A stretch of DNA of 35,442 nucleotides from Bacteriovoracaceae bacterium (lineage in GTDB: Bacteria > Bdellovibrionota > Bacteriovoracia > Bacteriovoracales > Bacteriovoracaceae): NCBI GenBank assembly GCA_018675575.1, contig JABGXW010000154.1, positions 1 through 35,442 of the forward strand, read 5' to 3'. Position numbers and translations under genes: made by a program. The notes beneath the pieces were generated by a model that searched no databases, was not told the origin of the DNA, and worked only from the letters and a program-made list of their open reading frames with translations. Shown piece after piece: positions 16,940-25,225 of this stretch (the stretch's first letter is position 1; the number at the start of each line of letters is the position of its first letter).

Positions 16940-17416
16940 TTAGTTAAGAAAGTATGAATCAATCTTAATATCAACATCGAGTTTATTTTGAGACTGTTGT
17001 AATGCTATTTCTTGGGAAAGTAAGTCTCTGCACTGATCTAACATCTTTTTCTCACCAAAACTAAGATTCTTTTTTTCTTTTAATAAAAATAGGGCCCTTA
17101 ATACTTCAGCTATTTCTAATAATGAACCTGTTTTAATTTTAAGCATATATTCTCTGTATCTTCTATTCCAGGTAGAAGTATCAATCTTTACATCATGGTC
17201 ATTTAATAAGTCATACACATTACTAATTTCCTGTTGCTCAACAAGTACACGAACACCATTTTCACTGTCAGTTGGAACCATAACAGTCATACCGTTCGCT
17301 AAAATCTTTATGATGTAAAAAGATTTTGTTTGTGCACCAAGATCTTTTGCCTCAATGTCTGTGATTTGACCTACTCCATGTCCTGGACATACAGCATAGT
17401 CTCCAATCTTAAACAT
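16940..17416 (-). CDS. carD: CarD/CdnL-family RNA polymerase-binding regulator
   Basis: 158 aa, the standard length. The N-terminal RNA-polymerase interaction domain is clear (MFKIGDYAVCPGHGVGQITD, FYIIKILANGMTVMVPTD), followed by the helical DNA-binding part (WNRRYREYMLKIKTGSLLEI and FGEKKMLDQCRDLL). CdnL/CarD binds the beta lobe and stabilises the open promoter complex, notably at rRNA promoters. An AGGAG ribosome site, its own promoter (17462-17490) and terminator make it monocistronic. Confidence 0.95.
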   Translation of the reverse strand: MFKIGDYAVCPGHGVGQITDIEAKDLGAQTKSFYIIKILANGMTVMVPTDSENGVRVLVEQQEISNVYDLLNDHDVKIDTSTWNRRYREYMLKIKTGSLLEIAEVLRALFLLKEKKNLSFGEKKMLDQCRDLLSQEIALQQSQNKLDVDIKIDSYFLN

Positions 17417-17461
17417 ATTGAAATTCTCCTAAAATTCTGACGAGTTTATCTCGACAAACAA

Positions 17462-17507
17462 GTTATATCGCCTCGCATCAACTTTTGCAATTAGATTGTA
17501 AAATCTA
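17462..17507 (-). promoter_or_regulatory. carD promoter with adjacent dyad
   Basis: On the minus strand TTGCAA (17490-17485), a 17-bp spacer and TATAAC (17467-17462) form a sigma-70-type promoter. Directly upstream of the -35 box lies a 6-bp inverted repeat, TAGATT (17492-17497) and AATCTA (17502-17507), a candidate regulator site. The rest of 17417-17586 shows nothing else clear. Confidence 0.6.
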
Positions 17508-17586
17508 CATTGCTGATACTCGCTTTTTGTCGATTCGAGAGGGGCTAAACTTCCAGAGCCAATAATTTAAGTTGTTTACAGTAACA

Positions 17587-17629
17587 CCTAATAAAAAAGG
17601 CCTCTAATAAAGAGGCCTTTTTTATTAGG
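17587..17629. terminator. Strong terminator after ndk
   Basis: A perfect 19-bp inverted repeat (17587-17605 with 17611-17629, loop AATAA) has a GC core GGCCTCT/AGAGGCC and A/T flanks that give a T-run on both strands. It serves the minus-strand ndk gene and would also block plus-strand reading. Confidence 0.95.
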
Positions 17630-17643
17630 TTATTTTATTGATA

Positions 17644-18066
17644 TCAAAATCTATTTGCTAATTCGTTCTTATCAAAGAAGTAATTAATTTCTCTTTCCGC
17701 GGATTCAACAGAGTCTGATCCATGACAAGCATTGGCCTCAATAGATTTTGCATAAAGCTTTCTTAAAGTCCCTTCAGCTGCATCCGCAGGATTTGTTGCT
17801 CCCATAATATCTCTATTTTTAAGAACAGATCCCTCCCCCTCTAAAACCATAAGAACAACCGGTCCAGATGTCATAAAAGATACTAAAGAACCGAAAAATG
17901 GTCTTTCTTTATGTTCAATGTAAAAACCCTCTGCTTTTTCTTTTGAAAGTCTACTTAGTTTACAAGCTGAGATTCTTAAACCTTCAGATTCAAAACGAGA
18001 AATAATCTTCCCGATATTATTGTCCTCAGTAGCGTTTGGTTTAATAATACTTAATGTTCTTTCCAT
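17644..18066 (-). CDS. ndk: Nucleoside diphosphate kinase
   Basis: 140 aa from the ATG at 18066, preferred to 18078 because GGAG lies 6-7 nt before it. It has the LSIIKPNA start, [36 protein letters not shown] and the phosphohistidine His115 in NACHGSDS. It moves the gamma-phosphate from ATP to other NDPs. It is followed by a strong terminator and lies downstream of sucCD on the same strand, so it may be partly co-transcribed with succinyl-CoA synthetase, which supplies nucleoside triphosphate. Confidence 0.98.
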   Translation of the reverse strand: MERTLSIIKPNATEDNNIGKIISRFESEGLRISACKLSRLSKEKAEGFYIEHKERPFFGSLVSFMTSGPVVLMVLEGEGSVLKNRDIMGATNPADAAEGTLRKLYAKSIEANACHGSDSVESAEREINYFFDKNELANRF

Positions 18067-18133
18067 TTTCTTCTCCATTTAGCGTCACTTAAAATGTATT
18101 AACTTTAGTTTTGACGTCTAATAGTATTAACAA

Positions 18134-19015
18134 TTAATTGTTTAGTTGTTTTAACGCAACTTCCATTTTCTCACCAAGTTCTGCAGGAGATCTGGCAATA
18201 ACAATTCCACATTCTTCTAATATTTTAAATTTTGCTTCTGCAGTATCATCTCCACCTGAAATGATCGCACCAGCGTGACCCATTCGTTTGCCTGCAGGTG
18301 CAGATGCTCCAGCAATAAAACTTACAACAGGTTTTGACATATTTTTTTGAATCCATTTTGCTGCATCAGCTTCAGCTGATCCTCCGATTTCTCCAATCAT
18401 CACAACACCATCAGTATCAGGATCTTCTTCATATAGTTTTAACATATCAATAAAATTAGTTCCATTTACAGGATCTCCACCAATACCGACGCATGTTGAT
18501 TGCCCAATTTCTCTTTGTGTAAGTTGGAAAACAGCTTCATAGGTTAATGTACCAGACCTAGAGATAACCCCTACTTTTCCTGGCATATGTATATGACCGG
18601 GCATAATTCCAATTTTGCATTCTCCAGGAGTTATTATTCCCGGACAGTTTGGACCTATTAATCTTGAGTCACATTCTTTAAGAGCTGACTTTACTCTAAT
18701 CATATCAGTTAAAGGTATGCCCTCAGTGATACAAACAATAAGAGGTATCTTTGCATTAATACATTCTAAAATTGAATCAGCAGCAAATGGAGGTGGTACA
18801 AAAATCATTGCCGCATTTGCTTCAGTTTTCAAAACTGCTTCAGAAACAGTGTTAAAAACAGGAAATCCTTCATGAATCATCCCTCCTTTCCCTGGCGTAA
18901 CACCACCAACAAAGTTGGTACCGTAATCTCTAGATTGTAGAGAATGGAATGTTCCTTGCTTTCCTGTAAATCCAATTGTGATGAGCCGGGTATCACGTCC
19001 TACTAAAATGGCCAT
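18134..19015 (-). CDS. sucD: Succinyl-CoA synthetase, alpha subunit
   Basis: 293 aa. The CoA-binding Rossmann part begins [41 protein letters not shown] and [10 protein letters not shown] follow. The active His is in [10 protein letters not shown]. With SucC it converts succinyl-CoA to succinate while making ATP or GTP. The ATG directly follows the sucC stop with no gap, and its ribosome site (GAGGAGG) is inside the end of sucC. Length and motifs are standard. Confidence 0.98.
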   Translation of the reverse strand: MAILVGRDTRLITIGFTGKQGTFHSLQSRDYGTNFVGGVTPGKGGMIHEGFPVFNTVSEAVLKTEANAAMIFVPPPFAADSILECINAKIPLIVCITEGIPLTDMIRVKSALKECDSRLIGPNCPGIITPGECKIGIMPGHIHMPGKVGVISRSGTLTYEAVFQLTQREIGQSTCVGIGGDPVNGTNFIDMLKLYEEDPDTDGVVMIGEIGGSAEADAAKWIQKNMSKPVVSFIAGASAPAGKRMGHAGAIISGGDDTAEAKFKILEECGIVIARSPAELGEKMEVALKQLNN

Positions 19016-20191
19016 TTACGCCTCCTCACCTTTTGCAGCCGCAACTGCTTTTTTTGCTGCATCTGCAAGATCATCTGCCGCGATTAATGATAAATTACTT
19101 TCATTTAATATTTTTTTTCCTAAAGCTACGTTTGTTCCTTCAAGACGAACAATCAATGGTACTTTTAAGTCGAGCTCTTTTGCCGCTGCTACAATACCCT
19201 CAGCAATGATGTCACATTTCATTATTCCGCCAAAAATATTAACTAAGATGGCCTTAACATGATCATCGCTTAAAATGATTGAAAACGCTTCTTGAACTGT
19301 TTCTTTTGTAGCGGAACCACCAACATCCAAGAAGTTTGCAGGTTCCCCCCCCTCTAACTTGATAATATCCATTGTTCCCATGGCCAAACCTGCACCATTC
19401 ACTAAACAACCTATCGTTCCATCAAGTTCAATATAAGATAGTCCAAATTTTGAAGCTCTTAATTCCTTTTCGGATTCTTCTGTTGGGTCTCTCATGGCCT
19501 CTATTTCAGGATGTCTAAAGAGTGCATTATCATCAAAATTTAATTTTGCATCTAATGCAATGATGTCACCATCAGCTGTACTCACTAATGGATTAATTTC
19601 TGCTGTTGTACAATCACTATCCATATAAAGATCATAGAGATTAGAAAAGCATTTACTGGCCTTCTTGATCATCTCCTTATCCTTTAGTCCAATACCATAA
19701 GCTAATTTTCGACCGACAAAGGGAGTGAATCCTGTGGCAGGATCAATTGCAACCTTAATTAATTTCTCAGGAGTCTCTTCGGCGACCTTTTCAATCTCAA
19801 CACCTCCCTCACTAGAGGCCATAAATGTTACCTTGCTAGTGTTTCTATCTAAAACAACACCAACATAATATTCATGAGTGATCTCACAACCTTCCTCGAC
19901 AAAAAGAATGTTCACAACTTTTCCTTCAGGACCCGTTTGATGGGTGACTAAAGTTTTGCCTAAAATTTCAGTTGCGTGCGTTCTTACCTCATCGATTGAC
20001 TTGGCCAATTTAACTCCACCCGCTTTACCTCTACCTCCAGCATGAATTTGAGCTTTAACAACCCAAATATTTCCACCTAACTTTTCAGCACCTGCGACGG
20101 CCTCGTCTACAGATTTTGCTACTTGACCAGCTAAGATATTAATTCCAAATTTGTTTAATATCTGTTTAGCTTGGTACTCATGTACGTTCAT
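19016..20191 (-). CDS. sucC: Succinyl-CoA synthetase, beta subunit
   Basis: 391 aa from the ATG at 20191 (AGGAG site upstream), giving the standard [16 protein letters not shown] start. It has the ATP-grasp fold ([20 protein letters not shown]), AEINPLV and the C-terminal [12 protein letters not shown] segment. First gene of sucCD. A run of eight G in the coding strand (LEGGEP codons, near 19347) is a possible slippage site but leaves the frame intact here. Confidence 0.98.
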   Translation of the reverse strand: MNVHEYQAKQILNKFGINILAGQVAKSVDEAVAGAEKLGGNIWVVKAQIHAGGRGKAGGVKLAKSIDEVRTHATEILGKTLVTHQTGPEGKVVNILFVEEGCEITHEYYVGVVLDRNTSKVTFMASSEGGVEIEKVAEETPEKLIKVAIDPATGFTPFVGRKLAYGIGLKDKEMIKKASKCFSNLYDLYMDSDCTTAEINPLVSTADGDIIALDAKLNFDDNALFRHPEIEAMRDPTEESEKELRASKFGLSYIELDGTIGCLVNGAGLAMGTMDIIKLEGGEPANFLDVGGSATKETVQEAFSIILSDDHVKAILVNIFGGIMKCDIIAEGIVAAAKELDLKVPLIVRLEGTNVALGKKILNESNLSLIAADDLADAAKKAVAAAKGEEA

Positions 20192-20225
20192 TTTATCTCC
20201 TATGACACATGCACCTATACACTCT

Positions 20226-20243
20226 ATATGAATCAACTCATAT
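20226..20243. promoter_or_regulatory. Inverted repeat upstream of sucC
   Basis: ATATGA (20226-20231) and TCATAT (20238-20243) are separated by 6 bp, about 35 bp upstream of the sucC ATG. The arms equal the outer arms of the alkB operator, but that site has an 8-bp gap between the same hexamers. The rest of the divergent gap (20244-20336) has a TTGATTTAG-like tandem repeat at 20289-20315. Confidence 0.3.
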
Positions 20244-20336
20244 TAATTGTACTAATCAATTTTCGCTAGGAGCAATGCTTCACAGATAGTTGATTTAGTT
20301 GATTTAATTTGATTAAACAATGTAAGGAGTATCAAC

Positions 20337-21224
20337 GTGTCAAAAATTAATCAGTATTTTATCTTAGAACCCGCTAAATTTTGTTTAGATGGTGGTGCAA
20401 TGTACGGTATAATTCCAAAACCATTGTGGGAACAGAAAAGTAAGCCTGACAAAAAGAATAGGATAAATCTTGCTTTACGTTTACTGCTTATCAAGACAAA
20501 AAACCGTAATATACTAATAGACACCGGTATCGGTGATTATCATGGTGAAAAATTTGAATCATTGTTTTGTATTAGAAGTGAGAAATCACCACTCTCAAAT
20601 GCCTTAAATCAATGTGACGTCTCTCCTGATGAGATTACTGATCTAATCATTAGCCATCTTCATTTTGATCACGTAGGAGGAATATGTGAGCTGTCAAAAG
20701 ACAAGAAGTTAACTCCCGTATTCAAGAACGCTACAATTCATCTACATAAAGACCATTATAGTTATGCTCTTACTCCGACAAAAAGAGATGCAGGTTCTTT
20801 CCAAAAACAATATTTTCAGCCAATTATTGAGTTTTATATTGCAAAGAAGAAGGTTCACTGGCTCGAAAATAAGTCCGGAGATATTATTCCAGATATCAAT
20901 ATTAAGTATAAATCTTCAAATGGTCACACCCCTCACTTGATACATCCTTACAACGATGATTTCATCTACTTAACGGATCTCGTGCCAACTTCTAATCATA
21001 TCAAAATCCCATGGGTTATGGGTTATGATATTGAGCCTGGTGTGACTGTTCAATTTAAGGAAGAATTTCTTAAATTTATCCATGATAAGAAGTTAACTAT
21101 TATCTATGAACATGATGATGATTTTTGGGGAAGTAAACTCGAGCTAAACCAGAAAGGTCAATTTCAACCTACGGAATTAAAAGATAAAGTAAACCAATTA
21201 AGCTACGAAATTACATTTCCTTAA
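20337..21224 (+). CDS. Metallo-beta-lactamase-fold hydrolase
   Basis: 295 aa starting with GTG; AAGGAG lies 7 nt upstream. The zinc signature HLHFDH (107-112, in IISHLHFDHVGG) is followed by NGHTPHL, a metal-ligand region DLVPTS and the C-terminal YEHDDDFW His. IDTGIG precedes it. The arrangement resembles the AHL-lactonase-like branch of the superfamily, but many substrates fit. It is divergent from sucC, and its 3' end overlaps the convergent GYF gene by 14 bp. Confidence 0.87.
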   Translation: MSKINQYFILEPAKFCLDGGAMYGIIPKPLWEQKSKPDKKNRINLALRLLLIKTKNRNILIDTGIGDYHGEKFESLFCIRSEKSPLSNALNQCDVSPDEITDLIISHLHFDHVGGICELSKDKKLTPVFKNATIHLHKDHYSYALTPTKRDAGSFQKQYFQPIIEFYIAKKKVHWLENKSGDIIPDINIKYKSSNGHTPHLIHPYNDDFIYLTDLVPTSNHIKIPWVMGYDIEPGVTVQFKEEFLKFIHDKKLTIIYEHDDDFWGSKLELNQKGQFQPTELKDKVNQLSYEITFP

Positions 21225-23037
21225 TTTTTTTACTTAAATTATTTATTAATATTGTTCCATTTGCCTTAATGACATCAGACTGTTTGAGAAATTTTTCTTT
21301 TAGAATTAATTGTCTTTTGGGATCCAGTTTTTTGGCAAATTTCCCCTTAGGTTTAGATTTTGAAATCATTTCGGCCGCCAATCCTGATATTGATTTTCCA
21401 TAATTAATTATTTCTTCATATATTGAAGATAAGTTTTTCTGTGATGTAGCAAGACGCTTATCTTTTCTTATGAAATCTATTATTATTTCTTGAAGGATTG
21501 GTGATATCTCTCTGGTATAAATGTTATAAAATACATTTATATCTTTCGACATTCTCCATTTGGGTTGTGTTGATGAGTAAGCAGCGACTAATTTATGCAG
21601 TAAGGTATCCATGGTAGTTAGAGATTGCAATTGGTATTTTAAAGGAAGTAGCAATCGTGATCGTCTTTTGTCTTTAATTACTGATAGCTTTTTATTGAAC
21701 ATAGACTTTGTGCCATTAAAGAAAAGTATTTTTGATTTAATTTCTTTTAATCCCGGTATATTTTGAATGAAAGATAATGTTTTAAAAATCGGTAGTGCCT
21801 TTAAAAAAGAAAAAAACTTATGACTTAAACTGGTATCAAAAACTTGCAATGTGAGATCATAATGTCCATAGACAAATTTACCGCCTTTAATAATATCAAA
21901 TTTGTTAAAAAGAGCGGCTCCTTTATAAAGTTTTGATTGGCTAGTAACAACGACGTTCTGATCACCTGTTGATAAAATTTTTCCAGGCAGAGACCTAAGA
22001 CTTAAATGCAAACCTGCGGGCCCCTTCCGATTAAAGGCCATCCACAGTAAGTCTGCGTCTTTATCAGCTGACCATTCAAACATTAAGTTATTCATTGATC
22101 CTGTATTAGCACGCTTTACGTATTTATTTAGTCGATTAAAATTTTTGGTATTAAGACCAAAAAATAATTCTTTTGTAGGTTTTGAATCGTAAAACATGTA
22201 GAGATTTAACATCACCATAAAAAAACATAATAGTCCCATAGTAAATTGGACAATTCTTTCTTTTTGTCTAAAGCGTGTGCTTTGAAAATGTTCTAATGCT
22301 TCTATGTCTGTATATTCATCAAATTCTTCATCTTCTACATCTGAAAATGTTGGAATGTTCGAATCTTCATTTGAAATTTCGAGCTCTTGTTCTTGTGCAC
22401 CAGAAATTTTAAAAATAGGAGGACCTTTCTCTACAACATCAGATTCCCTTAGGGGAGATCCTATATATGGAATGTCGGGTAGATCGAGAAACTCAAGGTC
22501 ATCTTTATCTTGTTTAGCTTCTTCAGTAGAGTATCTTTCACTTCCTGCACGATCAATTAATTCTCGAGACTGTAAAAAATCTTTTTCAATATAGTTTTCT
22601 AAAGGTTCAATATTTGGCAAACAAGGTAAATCAGGAGGATCATCATAATCGTCATCTAATTCTTTTATCGTAATTTTTTTTGCATCTCCAATAAACTCAT
22701 TTAAATAATGAAATGGGTCCGACTGTTTTTCTGATTTAAAATCTTTTGCTGATGGAACGAGCTTTTCATTATCTGATTCATTTTCAACAACTTCTGACGG
22801 ATGTGGTGGTGGTAAGTCCGGAAGCGATTCTACTCCATGATCTTTTTGATAAAGAACTTCTTTTAATGCCTGTTCTAATTCAGGAATGTCTTTAAAAGCA
22901 GTCCAAGGTTTATTCCCTTCTTTCCAAACCAATACATTTTCATTCAATTCATGTGCCTGATACATAGCAATAACTTTTTCTAATGAGAAAGGACCGAGGT
23001 GATGATCACCTTTAAAAATAAACCAAACTTCTTCCAT
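21211..23037 (-). CDS. GYF_2-domain membrane protein
   Basis: 608 aa. The N-terminal 60 residues are a GYF_2 (DUF4339) domain: VWFIFKGDHHLGPFSLEKVI and LVWKEGNKPWTAFKDIPEL, a fold that binds proline-rich peptides. An acidic, proline-containing linker (about 70-255) with PDLPPPHP, DDPPDLPCLP and LDLPDIPYIG motifs follows; such motifs could be intramolecular ligands. One transmembrane helix (QFTMGLLCFFMVMLNLYMF, about 265-284) precedes a large Lys-rich domain with no family I recognise. It probably spans the inner membrane with the GYF domain in the cytoplasm. Confidence 0.75.
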   Translation of the reverse strand: MEEVWFIFKGDHHLGPFSLEKVIAMYQAHELNENVLVWKEGNKPWTAFKDIPELEQALKEVLYQKDHGVESLPDLPPPHPSEVVENESDNEKLVPSAKDFKSEKQSDPFHYLNEFIGDAKKITIKELDDDYDDPPDLPCLPNIEPLENYIEKDFLQSRELIDRAGSERYSTEEAKQDKDDLEFLDLPDIPYIGSPLRESDVVEKGPPIFKISGAQEQELEISNEDSNIPTFSDVEDEEFDEYTDIEALEHFQSTRFRQKERIVQFTMGLLCFFMVMLNLYMFYDSKPTKELFFGLNTKNFNRLNKYVKRANTGSMNNLMFEWSADKDADLLWMAFNRKGPAGLHLSLRSLPGKILSTGDQNVVVTSQSKLYKGAALFNKFDIIKGGKFVYGHYDLTLQVFDTSLSHKFFSFLKALPIFKTLSFIQNIPGLKEIKSKILFFNGTKSMFNKKLSVIKDKRRSRLLLPLKYQLQSLTTMDTLLHKLVAAYSSTQPKWRMSKDINVFYNIYTREISPILQEIIIDFIRKDKRLATSQKNLSSIYEEIINYGKSISGLAAEMISKSKPKGKFAKKLDPKRQLILKEKFLKQSDVIKANGTILINNLSKKIKEM

Positions 23038-23142
23038 GAACCTAAATGACCTTCTTATACAGTAATTAAGATAATTTTACTGCCAAGAACTATAATGAGC
23101 AAGGCAAGTAATTGAAATTTGGAATTAAAATAGGCCTTAAAC

Positions 23143-23236
23143 AAAAAAAGCCCATCACGGAAGTAATGGGCCTTTTTGAGAGACATTTGATGAAGCTAAT
23201 GAAAAAATCCTTTCTTCTCTAGCTTCCACACACACA
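23143..23236 (-). ncRNA. Candidate sigma-54-dependent small RNA
   Basis: On the minus strand a predicted transcription start near 23236 (12 nt after a sigma-54 -12 element) leads to an intrinsic terminator ending near 23143, giving an RNA of about 95 nt with no substantial reading frame. It has a first hairpin, GAAGCTA (23226-23220) with TAGCTTC (23198-23192), whose 21-nt loop carries the purine-rich AGAAGAAAGGA, a Shine-Dalgarno-like sequence that could be exposed. A short linker and the terminator hairpin follow. Trans-acting regulation is inference. The rest of 23038-23142 shows nothing clear. Confidence 0.55.
23150..23171 (-). terminator. Intrinsic terminator of the small RNA
   Basis: GCCCAT (23150-23155) pairs with ATGGGC (23166-23171), extended through a mismatch by AC/GT closing a GGAA (GNRA) tetraloop. 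On the minus strand seven T follow. Confidence 0.85.
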
Positions 23237-23246
23237 TATTTATATA

Positions 23247-23262
23247 AGCAAGGAGTGTGCCA
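23247..23262 (-). promoter_or_regulatory. Sigma-54 (RpoN) -24/-12 promoter
   Basis: The minus strand reads TTGGCACACTCCTTGCTT. It matches TGGCACG-N4-TTGCW at every position but one (A instead of the last G of the -24 block). GG and GC have the required spacing. No gene starts downstream before the terminator at 23150-23171, so it appears to serve an RNA. Confidence 0.75.
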
Positions 23263-23325
23263 ACTTTAAGTCTTTACCAATGGCCCTCAACATCCTGTAA
23301 TTATGGAATCCCCCCCCCGGTCATC

Positions 23326-23371
23326 GTCAGATTCTTGACTGACTTAGAGCGAGGCACGTCAAGATCTTGAC
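23326..23371 (-). promoter_or_regulatory. Paired upstream activator sites for a sigma-54 activator
   Basis: GTCAAGATCTTGAC (23358-23371) is a perfect 14-bp palindrome. GTCAGATTCTTGAC (23326-23339) is a second copy with 11 of 14 identical positions. Their centres are 32 bp apart, about three helical turns, and lie about 84 and 116 bp upstream of the -12 element. This is the classic enhancer layout for bacterial enhancer-binding proteins. A run of nine C (23310-23318) lies between the sites and the promoter. Confidence 0.6.
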
Positions 23372-23372
23372 C

Positions 23373-23612
23373 TTAGTTCGCGAAAAAAGATTTTAACTTA
23401 AAAATACCGGCTTCTATGGCCTCATGCTCAGATTCAAAGCTTGTCATCAACGCAACATGGTAAAATATTTTTCGAGAATCTTTTTGCAAAATATCAATTT
23501 CAACAGAGAATGCTTGCTCATGGAAATTGATGATAAGTCGTCCTTCCTTATAAGAACCCTTTTCAAATGGTATAAAAAAATCCTTAGGATAATCATATGC
23601 TGAAGGTTTCAA
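23373..23612 (-). CDS. Small protein of unknown function
   Basis: 79 aa, cytoplasmic by appearance. It has alternating beta-like segments (GRLIINFHEQAFSVEIDIL, KIFYHVALMT) and a helical end SEHEAIEAGIFKLKSFF, which resembles small proteins where a helix closes a three-strand sheet. I do not recognise the family. Its stop lies 1-2 bp from the sigma-54 activator palindrome. It is divergent from the YceI-like gene. Confidence 0.55.
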   Translation of the reverse strand: MKPSAYDYPKDFFIPFEKGSYKEGRLIINFHEQAFSVEIDILQKDSRKIFYHVALMTSFESEHEAIEAGIFKLKSFFAN

Positions 23613-23692
23613 TTAAATTACCTATATTGTCATTGAAATAATCATAGATTAAACTAACTTAAATATATTAACAAGCTCCAAGGGAATGCGAA

Positions 23693-24277
23693 GTGATAAA
23701 ATCAATTCTTTTACTAACTTTTATTATATCATCATTAAACTTTGCCGCTGCAAATTCTTGCATTCAATTAATAAAAGGTTCAGTACAAGTTAAATGGACT
23801 GCTTTTAAAACACCTGCCAAAATAGGTGTCACGGGGTTTTTACGAGGTATTATATTAGAAGGTCCGAGCAGTGGAAAATCTATTCCGATTATTCTCTCAA
23901 GCTCATCTTTTAAACTCATAACTAATAAAAAAAGCATAGATAGTAATAACCCTGCAAGAGATGCCAAAATTGCGAAATCTTTTTTTAGCACCTTAAAAAA
24001 TAACGGCAACATTACAGGATCTGTTTCTAGTCTCACGAAAAAAAATACTGTTTTAAATTTAAAGTTAAATTTAAATGGAGTTGAAAAGAATCTTCCCCTT
24101 AAATTATCTATCGCCAAAAATGAACTTACAGCGACAGGCCATGTAGATGTACTCGACTACTCAATGGGTTCAGAACTTGCTGCTTTAAACAAAGCTTGCT
24201 TTGCAAAACATGAGGGAAAAACCTGGTCAGATGTTCAAGTCAATTTAATTGCAAAATTTCAAAATTGTACAAAATAA
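23693..24277 (+). CDS. YceI-like periplasmic protein
   Basis: 194 aa, GTG start with AGGGA upstream. A signal peptide (MIKSILLLTFIISSLNFAAA) precedes a YceI-like lipocalin-type beta-barrel: VKWTAFKTPAKIGVTGFL, NPARDAKIAKSFFSTL, LNLNGVEKNLPLKLSI and TATGHVDVLDYSM. The family binds isoprenoid or fatty-acid-like ligands in the periplasm. Two cysteines near the ends may form a disulfide. Confidence 0.82.
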   Translation: MIKSILLLTFIISSLNFAAANSCIQLIKGSVQVKWTAFKTPAKIGVTGFLRGIILEGPSSGKSIPIILSSSSFKLITNKKSIDSNNPARDAKIAKSFFSTLKNNGNITGSVSSLTKKNTVLNLKLNLNGVEKNLPLKLSIAKNELTATGHVDVLDYSMGSELAALNKACFAKHEGKTWSDVQVNLIAKFQNCTK

Positions 24278-24337
24278 ATATAACCTCTTGAAATTCCTTC
24301 AATATGCCAGAATTTTATGACAATATTTAAGATTTAA

Positions 24338-25114
24338 TTGGTTATTCCGAATAGCAAAGTGCTGAATTCTTTATTTAACGCAACTTACATCAAAATGTTA
24401 GTAACTATGGATATTTGTACTTTAGACAATTTAAAAATAGAAAATAATCGATCTGAAATCATTGCTACATTGATTAGAATGTACCGTGAAACTACTCCTG
24501 TATTAGTTTGGCAAAATAATCTAAACGGTACTAAACTCATGAAAAATTCACTTATAGACGGTATTTTTCCAGAGCTTGGAAACTTTGTCCTTACACCCTT
24601 GCCAGAAAGCGATGTATTCGATTTTTGTAATACATCTACAATCTACATTCGAGGCAATGAAAGAAGCATTCTGTTTAAAGAGCCTAAAATAGTGATTTAT
24701 GATAAGAAGATAATTGTGCAAATTCCGCGTCAAGTTAGAATGTATGACAAGCGATATTCAGAACGGTTTCATTTTGGCCTAAAGTCAAATTATCGTGTTG
24801 AAATATTTCATCAAAAAAAGTCATTAAATGAAGAACAAATATTCCAAGTCTCCCTTTTTGATATTAGCGACAAGGGAGCTTCATTTAATTTAAGCCTTTT
24901 AGATCAAAAGAACTTCAATCAAGAAGAAGTGATCAAACTTGTAAGGTTAGGTAATAAATTTTTCCCCGATTATTTAATGGGGAAAATTATTTACTTACAT
25001 CGTCTAGATAACAAGATTGGAGGGATTCACTGCCCCTCAATAAAAATGGGCGTTAAATTCGACCGTTGTCTTTCTAAAAATGAACTTGCTGAAATTAAAA
25101 GTGTACATCACTAG
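24338..25114 (+). CDS. PilZ-domain protein, probable c-di-GMP receptor
   Basis: 258 aa from a TTG; GTG at 24359 or ATG at 24395 are alternatives, and no ribosome site is decisive. The N-terminal half (about 1-135) is beta-rich, like the YcgR N-domain. The C-terminal half holds the PilZ signature: the Arg-rich RYSERFHF and, after a strand, DISDKGASF (DxSxxG), with GVKFD at the end. PilZ domains bind c-di-GMP through these residues. The gene stands alone between the YceI-like gene and sdhC. Confidence 0.75.
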   Translation: MVIPNSKVLNSLFNATYIKMLVTMDICTLDNLKIENNRSEIIATLIRMYRETTPVLVWQNNLNGTKLMKNSLIDGIFPELGNFVLTPLPESDVFDFCNTSTIYIRGNERSILFKEPKIVIYDKKIIVQIPRQVRMYDKRYSERFHFGLKSNYRVEIFHQKKSLNEEQIFQVSLFDISDKGASFNLSLLDQKNFNQEEVIKLVRLGNKFFPDYLMGKIIYLHRLDNKIGGIHCPSIKMGVKFDRCLSKNELAEIKSVHH

Positions 25115-25160
25115 TAGTCCCGAACAAACTCTCTGCGTTAACAAAAACTCTTAACTCCCC

Positions 25161-25176
25161 ATAACTAGTGAGTTAT
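25161..25176. promoter_or_regulatory. Inverted repeat in the sdh leader
   Basis: ATAACT (25161-25166) and AGTTAT (25171-25176) flank AGTG, about 50 bp before the sdhC start. It overlaps a weak possible promoter (TTAACT at 25151-25156 and TTATAC at 25173-25178, 16-bp spacer). It could be an operator. Confidence 0.3.
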
Positions 25177-25225
25177 ACTTTCACCTCAAACATTTTAATA
25201 GTTAACTAGCAGGAGCAAAAATTTC

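Noticed and set aside
23198-23237. A 13-codon leader-like peptide (MCVWKLEKKGFFH) inside the small RNA
   Set aside because: Its ATG lies at the predicted transcript start with no ribosome site, so translation is doubtful.
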